Source: Neoceratodus forsteri (taxonomy: Eukaryota; Chordata; Ceratodontiformes; Ceratodontidae). From it: a DNA stretch of 64,000 bases. Shown one piece after another: positions 1 through 10,326 of this stretch. Position numbers and translations under genes: made by a program. The stretch covers positions 891,122,001-891,186,000 of the forward strand of contig CM057456.1 of assembly GCA_016271365.2 (NCBI GenBank), written 5' to 3'. The first letter of the stretch is position 1, and each line of letters opens with the position of its first letter. Below the pieces are notes generated by a model. It had not been told where the DNA came from. It made no database searches and was given only the letters and a program-made list of their open reading frames with translations.

Positions 1-842
1 ACTGCCGACAGGCAGCGTGGCCAAGAACTTGTTCCTCATATTAGTGGCAAGGGGAGCGTATCTGACTTTAAAGGCATGAGCCCAAGGGTTGAATGGAGAA
101 CAAACATCCCAAGGCCAAAAAAAAAACACAGGCCCAGCATCCTGAAAGAGGGAAGGAATGAAAGAATAGTATATCATTGGTTTGCAAAGCTGGACACCCA
201 GAGCCTGGAATGGTAGCCAAGACAGTGTGGCAGTGGAAGCCCAGATTGGAGAGCCAGTTGTATCCTTGGGTGCACATGAAAGATTGGTGATTTACCACCA
301 AGGCAGAGGGGAAAGTGGTTAACACAACCCTCAGCAGAGGCGCTCCAGAACTGGACATGAACCCTTATAGGAGCAGAGGAGGTGATCCATCTAGGTTAGA
401 ATTATTAGTGACAGTGTGAAAGGTACAATCATCAGTGTGCCCACAGAGAGAAACTTCTGAGCTTGGAATGTAAAGGGCCAGTCCAGGCATGAGATGGCTT
501 GATTTTTAGTCAGCCAGTAGCCGAAGAGATAAAAAAAAGACTTGTACCCTCTCATGAAACGTACAGGATCCTGGGGGCGCAGCCAGAGATCCACAAAGAG
601 GAACATGGAGCAGTTGGAGGGGACTACACAGAACAAGCATCCCAGCCTTGTCGGAGGCAGAGGGGCACGAGAGGAGATATTGCATTCTACCCCATCTGTT
701 CTGATTCCATGTTTCTACAACCAAGTGTATTCTCCCATTTTAAGTTTGTCAAAAGAGACCTGCAGATGCCATGGAAGTATGTAACCAGTGGACCCAGATG
801 AATCCACAACAGGGTTTTTAAGAAATAACCACCGTAGGGAAA
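1..842. other. Unassigned flank left of DIRS A
   Basis: No recognisable coding region, terminal repeat or tandem structure was found here. Short open frames exist on both strands but none has a domain motif or any match to the mobile-element proteins elsewhere in the window. The sequence presumably continues at 4919 after element A is removed. It may be an old unrecognised repeat. Confidence 0.4.
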
Positions 843-1050
843 TGAAAATTACGTACCTATCATAATTCTTGATCTCCTCTTGTATCTTCACCATTCATTA
901 CTGCTTGGGTTTAAGCCAGAGGTGCTTCCCTTCTGACAGTGTTTTTTTTTTTTTTTGAGTGTCATAGAGCCCATCGCCACGAGCACGATGCACTGTGGTC
1001 TCGCGCGAGGTGGCCGTTAGGTGCCGCAGACCTCCTCTATCTCAGTTCTG
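843..1050 (-). repeat. 3' inverted terminal repeat of DIRS A
   Basis: The repeat is complementary to about 4728-4918. It shares the motif CACCATTCATTACTGCTTGG and the segment reading GTTAGGTGCCGCAGACCTCC. It begins with the dyad site at 847-867, whose arms are AATTACG and CATAATT; one arm has a CpG to CpA change. A T-run lies near 940-955. Confidence 0.85.
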
Positions 1051-1064
1051 TTAGCTGAGAGGCG

Positions 1065-2035
1065 AAAATAAAGGGTAAGAAAAAGGAAAAGCGAGGCAAG
1101 AGCCGAGGATAGAAAAGGAAAGGATATAAACTGAAAAAGGGATAAGCTGGTAGAGAATAGACAGAGGGGAGAGAGAATTCCTACCCTAAGGGACTGAAGG
1201 GCCTCCTTTCCAGGGTGGCTCTAAGGGAGGAACAGAGAGAAGGAAAGAGAAAGTAGAGGAAGAAGGAGAAGAAGAAAAGGGGCATGTTGAGAGGGAGAAC
1301 AGTGCCCATCGAGCATTGGTTGAGAGGCTTATAGGCTCGAGACTAACAAGGGAGCAAGAATCCCAGTTGTTAGGACTGAGGGGAGGTTTAACCGAACCAC
1401 CTGAACAGATCCGAATGAGGGCAGACTCTCTGGACTCTCAACATGCCCAGTCCTTTCATCCTAGTTGAGGGCTCCTAGACTGTCCGGGCAGAACCTGTTC
1501 CGGGTACAGCGCCCAGCCAGGAAGGGGACTAAGTCCCTTCGCACCTTGTTAGGTGCTAACACAGCAGTGTATGGAAAAGACTATGCCTACTTGAAGGCAG
1601 TTTTGTATGAAAAATAGAGTGGAACTCAATCAGACTCCCTAGGGCAAGGCAGGCAGACGCTCAGAACTGACAAGTTCAGTCAGTAGCTAGAAGAGCTAGA
1701 AATAATACCTGCCAGGAGGATTCTTGACCTTGTCGGGGCCAGGACAGGCATGGCCACTTGGGCCGTGAAACTGCATGACCTGAAGAAGGTAAGGAATCGC
1801 ACCCAAAGGGTGGTCAGAAAGAGTTCCCTCAGAAGTAGAGAAAATTATAACCGTGCTCGTTCCTCTTACCTTGAAGAAAAAAGGCAGATCCATTCACTAA
1901 AAATGGAAAAATAGAAAAGTTTTTTTGTGGTTTTTTTTTTGGCGTAAAGGCCAAGAAAAGTAAGAGGAACGAGACGGGAGGGGGAGATGCCACAGAAGGA
2001 GGCCACTGAGGGGAAGGTGGAAGGGTATCAGTAAT
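1065..2035 (-). other. Purine-rich non-coding block of a gag-only DIRS
   Basis: About 0.95 kb of AG-rich sequence lies between the 3' ITR and the ICR and has no supported gene. Equivalent blocks occur in B (about 14310-15025), C (about 37560-38170) and, as a pyrimidine-rich strand, D (about 43000-43920). Coding element H has only about 160 bp at this position. The function is unknown. Confidence 0.6.
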
Positions 2036-2135
2036 GAATGGTGAAGATACAAGAGAAGATCAAGAATTACGGTAGGTATGTAATTTTCACATCTTCCCTT
2101 GTCAATCTTCACCATTCATTACTGCTTGGGTGAGT
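2036..2135 (-). repeat. Internal complementary region (ICR) of DIRS A
   Basis: The sequence reads inward from both sides: AATGAATGGTGAAGATAC on the left and ATCTTCACCATTCATTACTG on the right. The dyad core lies at 2070-2090, with arms AATTACG and TGTAATT. This is the head-to-head junction of the two element ends and is the expected template for completing the ITRs of a circular intermediate. Confidence 0.85.
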
Positions 2136-2249
2136 ACCGAGCCCCCTCCCCCCTTAAAAAAAGGAGGGGGGTAGAACCCTGAGGGAACAAGACCCTCAGC
2201 CTCCTGTTGGTGAGAAACAGAAAAGACCCTGGCTAATGCAGAGAGAAGC

Positions 2250-4566
2250 CTATGTGGGAGAAGAGCTAGGAGGTGCCCCCCGAGGATGGGGAGACGGAGG
2301 AAGCCCCTGCAGAAGTCTCCTAGCTCTGGAGGAAAAGAGACAGGTCCCCCGGAAAGCGGAGCGAATCACCCTACGCCGGGCCAGGGGTGACAACCTTGAT
2401 ATATGAAGCCATGCCATCTGCCTAATGCAGATCGCTGTCCCCGTAAGCCTGGAAGCCACCTCATTAGCGTCATAAGATGCCCTTGCTTGGTGTCTTGCCA
2501 GCTCCAAGCCTATAGCGGAGAGGGCAATAGCCTGTCTGGTGTGCTCCGTATCAGGCATTGATGCTAAGAGCTGGGAGAGCATCGGTCACAGATGCCGATT
2601 GTAGGCAGCGTGGTGAGCCTGATGTGATGCAATGCAGGCCACCGCACGAGAGGAAGAGAACACTCTTCGCCCCCACTGTAGGGAATCCGAATCCGGTGGA
2701 TGGTCGTGCGTCAGGCGGCGACGGCCGGAAGGAGTCTTTAGGTATACCAAACCCGAGGACGGGTTGGGAAGGGTACCCAGGGATTCCAAGGGGGCACAAT
2801 ACCTTCATCGACAGTCTACCGGGGCTGGAGAAGGGGCGGCTGGCGACTGCCAGGAACGGACAGACGCCTCCTGGAAGGGGATAGGCCAGAAAGGTACCAC
2901 CAGGTGCTGGGCACTGAATTCTCCAAAGAATTCACGCGTCTCCCATTCAGTATTGTAAGAGATTACAATGCCTAACGTAAGAGATCCGAAGATCCCTCAC
3001 CATCCTCGAAAGGAATCGCTGATATTCAGTGAAATCAGCGTCGGAGGAAAGATGAGCAAGGGGTTCCTCTCCCTCAGAGGAGGGAGACGAGGATGATGGG
3101 GAGCTCGAATGTCCAGAAGATTCCTGCGGCGGTGGGGAGAGTCGAAAGACCCGCTCAACCTCTGAACTGCTCCCAGGATAACGGACCCGTAAGACCGACA
3201 TGGCCTGGACGAGCGGGGGGTGGTTGCAGAGGCACTGGAGAAGGGCACATGCGAAGAGGCAACTGACCTCTGCTAGGGCTCTGAAATCCGGGGAATGGAG
3301 CCTGAGCTGGCGGGATCCCGGACAACAAACCAGGTCGCAAAATGGAACCCTGGGGATGCGAGGCCTGGAAGAGCCCAGAAGGGGATCCTCCCCAGTGACG
3401 AACCTGGGACTGCATGGATCCAGAAGGGCAGTCCGCAGCAACACCACCGGAGTGAGTCCCAGGGCCTAAGAGGGAAAGGCGGGGTTCGGCGCTACGGCTC
3501 CTAGCCACCCCACGAGGGGTGGCCGGCTGAGACCGCGATGATCGTCCCCTGCCCCTCGACCCCATGGACTCTGAGAGAGCCCTCCTCCTCAACTCCAGCA
3601 TTCCTCCACCCCAAGAGGTGGCAACAGCACCCAGAATGGTAGCTGTCACAGACCCCCTAGAAGGGAAAGCCCCCCCTTCAGTCCCCACCACATCACCCCT
3701 CTGGGACCTGGGGCCACCCCTAGCCCGAGGGTCCTCAGGGGAGGACAGGAGCGGAGACAACGGAAGGGGCCCGCTGTGCCGCCTAGCACCATGTATTACT
3801 GGGGACCCTGACCCCGAAGAGTCAGGGTGCCAGGAAGGGTCCACGTCTGAGTCATCGACCTCCGAAGAGGACAAGACCAGCAGAACCTCCATGCTAGCAG
3901 CAGGGGGTCCCGGAGGAAGCAGGCGCACGAATGGCACCGTGCTAGGGACGGTGCCGGACGACCCTAGCCCACTCGCGACTGCTAGGCCTGGTCCCGGCTC
4001 CCCTGCTGCACCAGTTAGGCCCACGGCGCCGGAACCCAATCTGGCACCGCTGAGAGTGCAAACGGGATCTGAAACGGCGCCGGAGGGTGGCGTCGAGGGT
4101 CCACCGGTGCCAGGCCCAGCAGGCGCGGGCCTCGACACTGGGGGAGCCTGCACCTCCGAAGAGGTGACTGCCGAGGTGGTGTCCCCATTGTGGCCCCGGG
4201 AGGGATCACGACGCTCCCCCGACACCGCGAGCGAAGCTTCCTCTTCGGCAGGAGAAGAGGAGGAAGCCTCCTCCTCCTCAGACCGTAGGCCTGGAGAGGA
4301 CCCGAGGAAGGGCCTACAGACCTTACCTGGGAATCCTGTAGTGACGCTGCCCTCAACGTCGGCGGGGCCTGAGCTTGAACACGCAGGACTCGAGGACACG
4401 ATCGTCCATGGAGAAACAGGGCGTCAGACGCGCCCATGTTGTGGTTGGGTCCCAGGCAACAGAGACACACATCATGCCAGTCCGAGATGGAAAATGCCAG
4501 CCACAGGGAGCACCGGACGCATAGGGGCGGCCCGCCTTCGACTTGCTTGCTCCCGAACCTGACATG
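2250..4566 (-). pseudogene. DIRS gag-like ORF, frameshifted (element A)
   Basis: This is a structural gag-type protein of a DIRS element, about 770 codons if unbroken. The start at 4566 begins M-S-G-S-G, as in the sister copies, which begin M-S-R-S. A zinc-knuckle-like segment, C-x2-C-L-G-x2-H, follows within about 50 codons, but reading it needs a frame change near 4490 and the later cysteines are lost. The middle is rich in Ser, Pro and Gly. A segment with the hallmark PLSWEQF lies near 3160-3200. The C-terminal domain (2250-2582) has the conserved order TAIC..W-L..R-R-V-I..F-R-G..L-F. Several frame changes make it a pseudogene. Long open frames on the opposite strand are composition shadows. 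Confidence 0.7.
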
Positions 4567-4727
4567 ATGCAAACTAAACAAGGAAAAAGCAATAAAGCAC
4601 TCGGCCACATTATAAAAAGGAACGGTCTTACCGTATACGTGTCAAGAGAGTCGCCTGAGAGAAAACAGAGTCTTGAGGGCTAGAAACCGAGAACACTATC
4701 GCCACCGCGCAGCAGGTGCAGCCTCGG

Positions 4728-4918
4728 CGAGGGAGAAACAGAACTGAGATAGAGGAGGAGTCTGCGGCACCTAACGGCTGCCCTCGCAGTATGACGCCGC
4801 ACGTCATGGCTTAAGGCGGGCGCCGTTGGAGCCGACTAAAAACAAAAATCCCCTGAAGGGTAGCGCGCCTCCGCTTAACCCAAGCAGTAATGAATGGTGA
4901 AGATTGACAAGGGAAGAT
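4728..4918 (-). repeat. 5' inverted terminal repeat of DIRS A
   Basis: This is the complement of the 3' ITR and contains CAGTAATGAATGGTGAAGAT. It ends at about 4918 with AAGAT. In the ICR that pentamer joins directly to the other terminus, which fixes the boundary. GAGAGTCTG follows as flank. Confidence 0.8.
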
Positions 4919-5249
4919 GAGAGTCTGTAGGATGGGAAACCAACCCGGCAGATGAAGACTGGTCCTTTAGCAGAGGCAAATGAGATTGGTCTCAGAGAGC
5001 CCAAACACAGTGCCACATACCAAGTGTACAGTATGAGGGACTACTTAGACGGGATTGCTATTAAAAGGTCCAGAGGTGGAAGGGGCAGCAGAAAAAGGCT
5101 GTAAAAGCAGTCACAGCCCTAGAGAGCATCGACGAGGGCCACGGCGACAAAAGGAAAGGCCTGGGATCGTTGACAGAGCAGAGGATGACAATGTCGGTCA
5201 GCCGCAGAGAAAGCTTTGATGCAAGTTACCCCAAAAGGATGCCAACAAG
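4919..5249. other. Unassigned sequence right of DIRS A
   Basis: No recognisable gene or terminal repeat was found. It is contiguous with the tandem array that starts near 5250, and probably with 1-842 before A inserted. Confidence 0.35.
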
Positions 5250-6031
5250 GACGCCCTTGGTAGAAAGGTGGAGAAAGGCCCCATGCCACTGACTGTCAGG
5301 GTGACAACAGAACCATAGCTGCAGTGGTGATACAGCAGAAGCAGCAGGTAGAGCTTAAACATACTCAAAGAGGCCATCAATGAGGTATTGGCTGAGAAAC
5401 AGGCAGAAGAAGGGCACAATGCCATCGATGGAAAAGAAGACAACAGGGCCAGAACAGCTGCTATAGCAGAGAAAAATTCCTCCTGTGAAAATCGCTGACC
5501 AATGGGTGACAGGAGGTTGTAAAAGGAGATGAAGACGATACATCCAGGAGTTGCCACCAAAGCAGAAACACATCCAGAGCGGCTGGCGATTAAGGCATCA
5601 GCTTCGAACAGGTGGAAAAAAGGCTGGGGGTCGGCAACTGAGAAGACCACACAACACATAGCATATGACATAACAGAAAACACACCGAGAGATCTTCGAT
5701 GAGAAATCATTGACGAGCAGGCAGAAGAAAGGCAGTAGACCATCGAAGGAGTAGAACACAACATTGCCAAGAGTAACTGTCGAAGCAGAAACACACCCAG
5801 AGAGGTTGTCAATGAAAGCATCATCGATGAATGGGTGTGAGAAAGACTGGCGGCCACCAGTGGAGCAGACGACTGCATACCACACAGCATCTGCCAGAGC
5901 AGACAGCACACCCTGAGAGGCCGGCAACGAGGAAACGTCGATGAATGGGTGGAAGAAAAACAGGAGGCCATTAAAAGACTAGAAGATGACACTGCTAGGA
6001 GTCACCGCCAAAGCAGAAATACACCCAGAGG
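5250..6031 (-). repeat. Degenerate ~111-bp tandem array with a 37-residue coding period
   Basis: A short anchor similar to CACCCAGAGAGG followed by GATGAATGGGTG or CAGGCAGAAGA recurs near 5358, 5570, 5680, 5791, 5905 and 6013. The spacing is 108-114 bp. Because 111 is a multiple of three, one minus-strand frame (5198-5992, 264 codons) stays open through the array and reads as a 37-residue repeat rich in Ser, Leu, Cys and Phe. I recognise no protein family. Openness may simply follow from the period. DIRS fragment E inserted into the last unit at about 6031. Confidence 0.6.
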
Positions 6032-6499
6032 AAAAAATTATTCACCTTAGTAATGTTGTTTCTTCTAATGGAGTCTTGCTGTACTCTGACATATTGCAGT
6101 GATGTCCAACCTTTGAACTGCCCTGGAGATGAAAGAGTTCACTTTCCATGCCAGGCATGGAACGCTGAGCTCGAGCTCGGTTGAGACTCTATCTGTTGCT
6201 GTTTGAACTCAAACCGTCAGATCTTTGCGTGCTATACTCACTGGGCGTCCTGTGTGGAAACTGTAAACTTACATTAGCCAACTGGCTACTAAATAAAATA
6301 AAAAGATTTTTTGGTCCCAAAACAAAGACTCAAGTCAGGAAACCCCAAAAATAAAACAAAACACAACACCCACACACCCAAACTAAAGGGGTGAGAAAGA
6401 AGAAGTGGTGGCACCTCCGAGTGCCAACACTGTTACTGCCTCCACCCACATCCCAAAACCAGGTTCTGAGAGGGAGTAAGGAAGGGGTCAGAATACAAA

Positions 6500-6600
6500 G
6501 GACTCAGTAGAAGAAACAACATTACTAAGGTGAGTAATTTTTTCTTCAAACAACATGAAAGTCTTACTGTATTCTGACATATTGCAGACTACCAAGCAGT
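6500..6600 (-). repeat. ICR of DIRS E
   Basis: The centre reads ATTACTAAGGTGAGTAAT (6518-6535), a 6-6-6 dyad. To the left is the complement of the 3' terminus, including GAAGAAACAACATTAC. To the right is the other terminus, with TCTTACTGTATTCTGACATA as in 6093-6120. Confidence 0.75.
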
Positions 6601-6649
6601 ACCTCCATGGAGGAGGGACAGAACCTACTTAGGAAATGGGCCCTGAAGC

Positions 6650-7734
6650 ACTTCTGTGCCAAACTGAGCATCACTCCTAGCCTGGATATCCAGAGAGTAA
6701 TGCTTGGTAAAAGTGTGTACTGTTATCCAGGTGGCTGCTTGACAAATCTCTAAGATAGGAATATCCCTGGCAGCAGCCAGGGAAGCAGCTGTACCTATGG
6801 TAGAGTGAGCCCTCAGGCCTGAGGGTGGGATCCTACCTAGTTTTTATAGCAAAATTGAATCCAAGAGACAATCCACCTGGCAATAGATCTCTTAGTGGCA
6901 GGTTTTCCCTTACCAACACCTCACCATAAGTGAGGAACAGTTGGAGGGAGTCAAACCTGTGACCCTTGGTGCATTCTATGTAGTAACTAAGGGTCATTTT
7001 CACATCCAAACTGTTCAGCCTCCTCTCCCCAGAGGAGGAATGGTCAGTGAAGAAAACAGGAAGAGACACAGATTGGTTAAGGTGGAAATCTGAAACCACC
7101 TTAGGCAAAAACTTCCTATTAGTCCTGAGGACCACCTTATCTCTATGGAAAGAGATAAAATCAGGCTCCACTGACAGGGCCTGTAACTCACTTATGCATC
7201 TGGCAGAAGTGATGGCCACCAAGAAAACAGTTTTCCAAGTCAAGTACTTAAGCTCTGCTGAGGACAAAGGCTCAAAAGGAGGTTGCATAAGCTGAGCAAT
7301 GCAAACATTAAGGTCCTAAGCAGGAGCAGGATCCCTGAAGGGAGGACTGGTATGAAGGAATCCCTTGAAAAATTTTGAAATACAGGATGAGCTGAAAGGG
7401 AAGAGTGCTTGCCTGCTGAGAGGAAGGCAGAGACAACAGCCAGATGCACTCTTAGTGTAGCTGCTCTGAGTCCCAAGCTATTAAGATGAACCATAAAGTC
7501 AAGGACCGTGGGCAGGCCAGCAGACTCTGGAGAAATGTGTTTCCCAGAGCACCATATACAAAATCTTTTCCACTTGGAGTTGTAAGTGTTTCTGGTGGAA
7601 GGTTTCTGAGAAGCCTTTAAGATATCCAGAACACCCTGAGAGGGGTGCAAATCAGCAAACTCTAACTCTTCAAGAGCCAGGCATTGAGATTGAGAGATTT
7701 GAGATTCGGATACCAAACCCTCCCCTGAGCACAT
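6650..7734 (-). pseudogene. DIRS tyrosine recombinase relic (E), catalytic arginines lost
   Basis: This recombinase would integrate the circular DNA intermediate. The N-terminal core-binding half (7240-7734) contains PSTRNTYNSKWKRFCIWC. The catalytic half (6833-7288) contains WKTVFLVAITSAR. The box I arginine, which precedes I-S-E-L, is Cys here (codon 7196-7198). In box II the H-x-x-R arginine is Ile (codon 6796-6798), while the His is kept. The nucleophile Tyr in K-H-Y is kept at 6697-6699. At least one frameshift joins the halves. The copy is therefore expected to be inactive. Confidence 0.8.
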
Positions 7735-7739
7735 GTTAA

Positions 7740-8726
7740 GAGGTTGTAATTCCTGGGGAGAGACAGGGGAAGGTGGACTGTTAAGGACAACAAGAGAGGG
7801 TACCAGGGCTGTCTGACCCAGTCTGGAGCAATCAGAATTTGCAGGGCTGAGACCTGATTTTGACTAGCACCTTGAACAGGAGAGGGAAGGAGGGGAAAGC
7901 ATACAGGAACTTCCCTTCCCAATTGAGAATTACGACATCCAGGGAGACTGAGCCCAACACTGGGGGCCTGCAGCAAAAGAGAGGAAGTTGGTGATTGTCT
8001 GGGGATGCAAAAAGATCTATCTGTGGGGTGCCCCATCTGGAGAAGATCACCTTCAAAACCAGGGGATCTAGGGACCGTTCGTGATGGCCCTGAGACATCC
8101 TGCTGAGAGCATCTGCCAGGACACTGTCCTTGCCTGGGAGGTGTACTGCTAAAAGAGAGGTGTTCAGGGAATAGGCCAGAGACCATAACTTCACTGCCTC
8201 TGTGCACAAGGCCGTAGACCGAGTGCCCCCTTGCTTAATGGTATACCACATTGTGGTGGTACTGTCTGTCCTGATCTGAACTACTTTGTTCTGAACAGAC
8301 TTGGAAAAAGCTTGAAGTGCTAGAAACACTGCTCTGAGTTCTAATAGATTGATGTGAAGCAGAGATTCCTGAGGAGACCACAACCCTTGGGTGGTCAGGT
8401 CCCCCAAGTGGGCTCCCCACCCCAAGAAGGAGGCATCTGTAGTAAGGATTAGAGATAAGACTGAGTGACAAAAGGAACTCCCTGTCTTAGATTGTCCTGG
8501 TCCTGCCACCACTGTAACGCCTGGATCAGGGTTTGAGTCACTAGGATTAGTTTGGTCAGAGGGTCCTTTTTCTGAGACCAGAAGGCTCTCAAGTGAAACT
8601 GAATGTCCCTCATTTGAAATCTTGCTCCCTGAACCACTGCTGTAGAGGCAGCCATGTGTCCCAGGAGCTGCAGAAAATGCCTTGCTGGTCGAGACACCTT
8701 GAGGGTGAATGAAGAGGCCAGTGGGG
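7740..8726 (-). pseudogene. DIRS RNase H and methyltransferase-like domain relic (E)
   Basis: Reading leftward from 8726, an RT connection region (RPARHFLQLLGHMA) is followed by RNase H with its acidic set: T-D-A-S (about 8430), L-E-L-R-A, R-T-D-S-T-T and A-D-A-L-S-R. Next comes a WGTPQIDLFA domain that ends near Y-A-F-P-S. By its position and the W-G-T-P motif it corresponds to the Dam-like methyltransferase region of DIRS elements (family knowledge). The RT palm with Y-x-D-D would lie beyond 8726 and is missing. Confidence 0.75.
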
Positions 8727-9068
8727 ATTTATTTATAGGAGCAAACATTGCCTTTAAACTTCACCTTTAAAAAAGGTATATAAGGTGTATTATCCCTAAT
8801 TGCCATAGCCTTGAGAAAGCATAATTGTGACGCGAAAACGTTTGGTTCCTGGGAAGGGGCTAGGTGTATCAAGCCTATGTTTCGTATGTTGCTGACCAAT
8901 TTGCCTATCTTGGAATAAAGGCTTTTATCCTGACACATCATTTGTGGAATCTATATCTAACAGTGGATGGTTACGAGGTGCCGACCTACATGGACAGTTT
9001 GTGAGTACGATTTGGATTTGGTTTTGGCCCCGTTTTTACCGCATTTGCGGCTGCCTATGTATACTTGT
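8727..9068 (+). repeat. Left pLTR of PLE-1
   Basis: It begins GGGATTTATTTATAGGAGCA and matches the right copy at over 90 percent by eye. It carries about 25 extra bases near 9001-9025 that start GTGAGTACG and are absent from the right copy. Homology ends after GCCTATGTATACTT. Confidence 0.9.
8809..8840 (+). ncRNA. Hammerhead-like hairpin, left pLTR
   Basis: The order is TTGAGAAAGC, an AT-rich loop, then GACGCGAAAACG. In Penelope elements the hammerhead core is C-U-G-A-N-G-A, stem II, G-A-A-A (family knowledge). Relative to C-T-G-A-G-G-A this copy has C3 to T and G8 to A, which would keep the 3-8 base pair. Stem II has one mismatch here (GCA against CGC). Confidence 0.5.
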
Positions 9069-9326
9069 GTCACTTTTGAACTGAATCGGCATGCTCAGCT
9101 GGCTGTTGACTTGTTGCTGCATATTTAAAGAGAACAAGGTATTAGTGAAATATTTCTGAATAGTACAACATGTCAGATGATAATGTACTTGGGGTCAGCA
9201 ACAATGCCCGTCCCCAACAGGTAATCTCCAGTACGTTCATTGAGTCTTTATTTGCCCAAAAGGATGCTGTAAACCCTTTTACAGATACGAAATGATGATC
9301 ATAGCCATAGACAACAGAATGTAAAT

Positions 9327-9833
9327 GTGATAGAGAAACAAGATACTATAATTGACATAAAGAGAGCTTTCATTCTGCTGCAAAAAACAGCCTTAAAAGC
9401 ACGTCGCCTTTATTGGCAGAGAGTATCATTAACAGCATATCTATGTGTTAATAGAACACCACGGGGCTTACGATGGACAATTAAGCCAGCATTTGGTGGC
9501 AATAGAGAATCATTTATTGTGGGATGGCAGCAACATCTCTTAAAATCTACAGCTGGACTCATTGAATATATTTTAAAAGATGCAGAAATGGTGGAACAGG
9601 AAATCAAATTAGAATTAATTGAAAGAGAAAAAGTGGTTCTCTCTTTCTCTGATCATGTGGAATATTTTCAATACCGGAGACAATTGGAAGAAACAATTAA
9701 AAAACAAGATATCAGAATTGAGAAAGTGAAAAGCAGCAAGTTAGATATAGATTCCACAAATGATGTGTCAGCAAGTTTGAAAGAGATAAGAGAGATTATG
9801 AAAGTGGGAGAATATTTGAGTGGAATAAGATGA
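9327..9833 (+). CDS. PLE-1 N-terminal ORF (168 aa)
   Basis: It is open from Met at 9327 to a stop at 9831-9833. It contains L-K-A-R-R-L-Y-W followed by VNRTPRGLRWTIKPAF, which is the 'cluster, VPRGLR' segment commonly seen at the start of vertebrate Penelope proteins. A charged, probably coiled-coil tail (about residues 90-150) follows. It was likely the N-terminus of one long protein with the RT, now separated by stops and frame changes. I infer an RNA-binding or oligomerisation role and cannot show it. Confidence 0.65.
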   Translation: MIEKQDTIIDIKRAFILLQKTALKARRLYWQRVSLTAYLCVNRTPRGLRWTIKPAFGGNRESFIVGWQQHLLKSTAGLIEYILKDAEMVEQEIKLELIEREKVVLSFSDHVEYFQYRRQLEETIKKQDIRIEKVKSSKLDIDSTNDVSASLKEIREIMKVGEYLSGIR

Positions 9834-9928
9834 CGAAGCCGATGAAGTCCATATTAAAAAAGCAAAGTACATTTGCAAATGATAAATCACCACATTCGGA
9901 TGAATACACAAGTGGATCTGAGTAGGAA

Positions 9929-10312
9929 ATGATAAATTCTCCTTTTTTGGATCACAGTCAGGAGAGCATTCCTCCAAATCAAGAAGCACACAGGGTGCAA
10001 CAAGAGAAGCCAGTTTTAAAATCAATGCCCAGCGTAGACCGGGAGATACAGAACAAAACTTCTACTCCATACTTGTACCCCCACCCCCATTCCCAAATGT
10101 ACCCCTTACACAGTCGGTCGAGGTCTGTATCAATACAGGAAGCTCCAGAACGACAATTGAGACGCAGTCCAAGGTTCACCAGGTTCCAAGAAGATCAGTA
10201 CGAAGAGGTACACGAGGAAAGGGGAGAAAGAATAAGAGAAAATGGAGGGGGCAGAAGAATGTATCAACGACGGGGAAGGGGGTCCTATTACAGACACAAA
10301 AGAAATTATTAG
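9929..10312 (+). pseudogene. PLE-1 basic linker region
   Basis: This 127-codon frame is rich in Arg, Pro, Ser and His and ends in a cluster of R-R-G-R-G. It lies between the N-terminal ORF and the RT and is probably the low-complexity linker of the original polyprotein. No catalytic motif is seen. A stop separates it from the RT region. Confidence 0.5.
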
Positions 10313-10326
10313 GAGATGAAGAAAAG

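Larger units (their letters stand above)
843..4918 (-). mobile_element. DIRS A: complete gag-only (non-autonomous) DIRS-like element
   Basis: This 4.08-kb element reads right to left. Inverted terminal repeats lie at 843-1050 and about 4728-4918. An internal complementary region (ICR) at about 2036-2135 combines the complements of both outer ends, the hallmark of DIRS elements that replicate through a circle. Between the ICR and the right ITR there is only a gag-like frame (2250-4566). No reverse transcriptase, RNase H or tyrosine recombinase is present. A purine-rich non-coding block fills 1065-2035. There is no target duplication, as expected for recombinase-based insertion. The outer ~35 bp match coding element H, so trans-mobilisation is inferred. 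Confidence 0.85.
6032..8726 (-). mobile_element. DIRS E: 3' portion of a coding DIRS element, truncated by PLE-1
   Basis: From left to right the fragment has a 3' terminus (dyad at 6037-6054), an ICR (about 6500-6600), a tyrosine recombinase relic and an RNase H/methyltransferase-like relic. The sequence stops at 8726, where PLE-1 starts. The RT palm, gag and 5' ITR are missing. The DIRS sequence beyond PLE-1 (element J) belongs to another family, because its ITR is not complementary to this one. The recombinase sequence is closest to that of element F within this window. Confidence 0.8.

Noticed and set aside
3564..4562. Long plus-strand open frame (332 codons) opposite the gag of DIRS A
   Set aside because: It is Ser/Pro/Glu-rich without a domain and lies opposite a gag relic conserved in B, C and D. 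GC-rich, stop-poor composition explains it. The same applies to the frames at 17134-17601, 39983-40378 and 26139-26482.
4920..6031. Tandem array as part of a DIRS gag
   Set aside because: No DIRS gag landmark (knuckle, WEQF or the C-terminal W-L..P-F-x-G domain) is present, and no ITR encloses the array.
9001..9025. GTGAGTACG insert in the left pLTR of PLE-1 as a retained intron
   Set aside because: Penelope elements can keep introns, and GTGAGT looks like a 5' splice site. However, the extra segment is only about 25 bp and does not end in AG, so it is more simply an indel.
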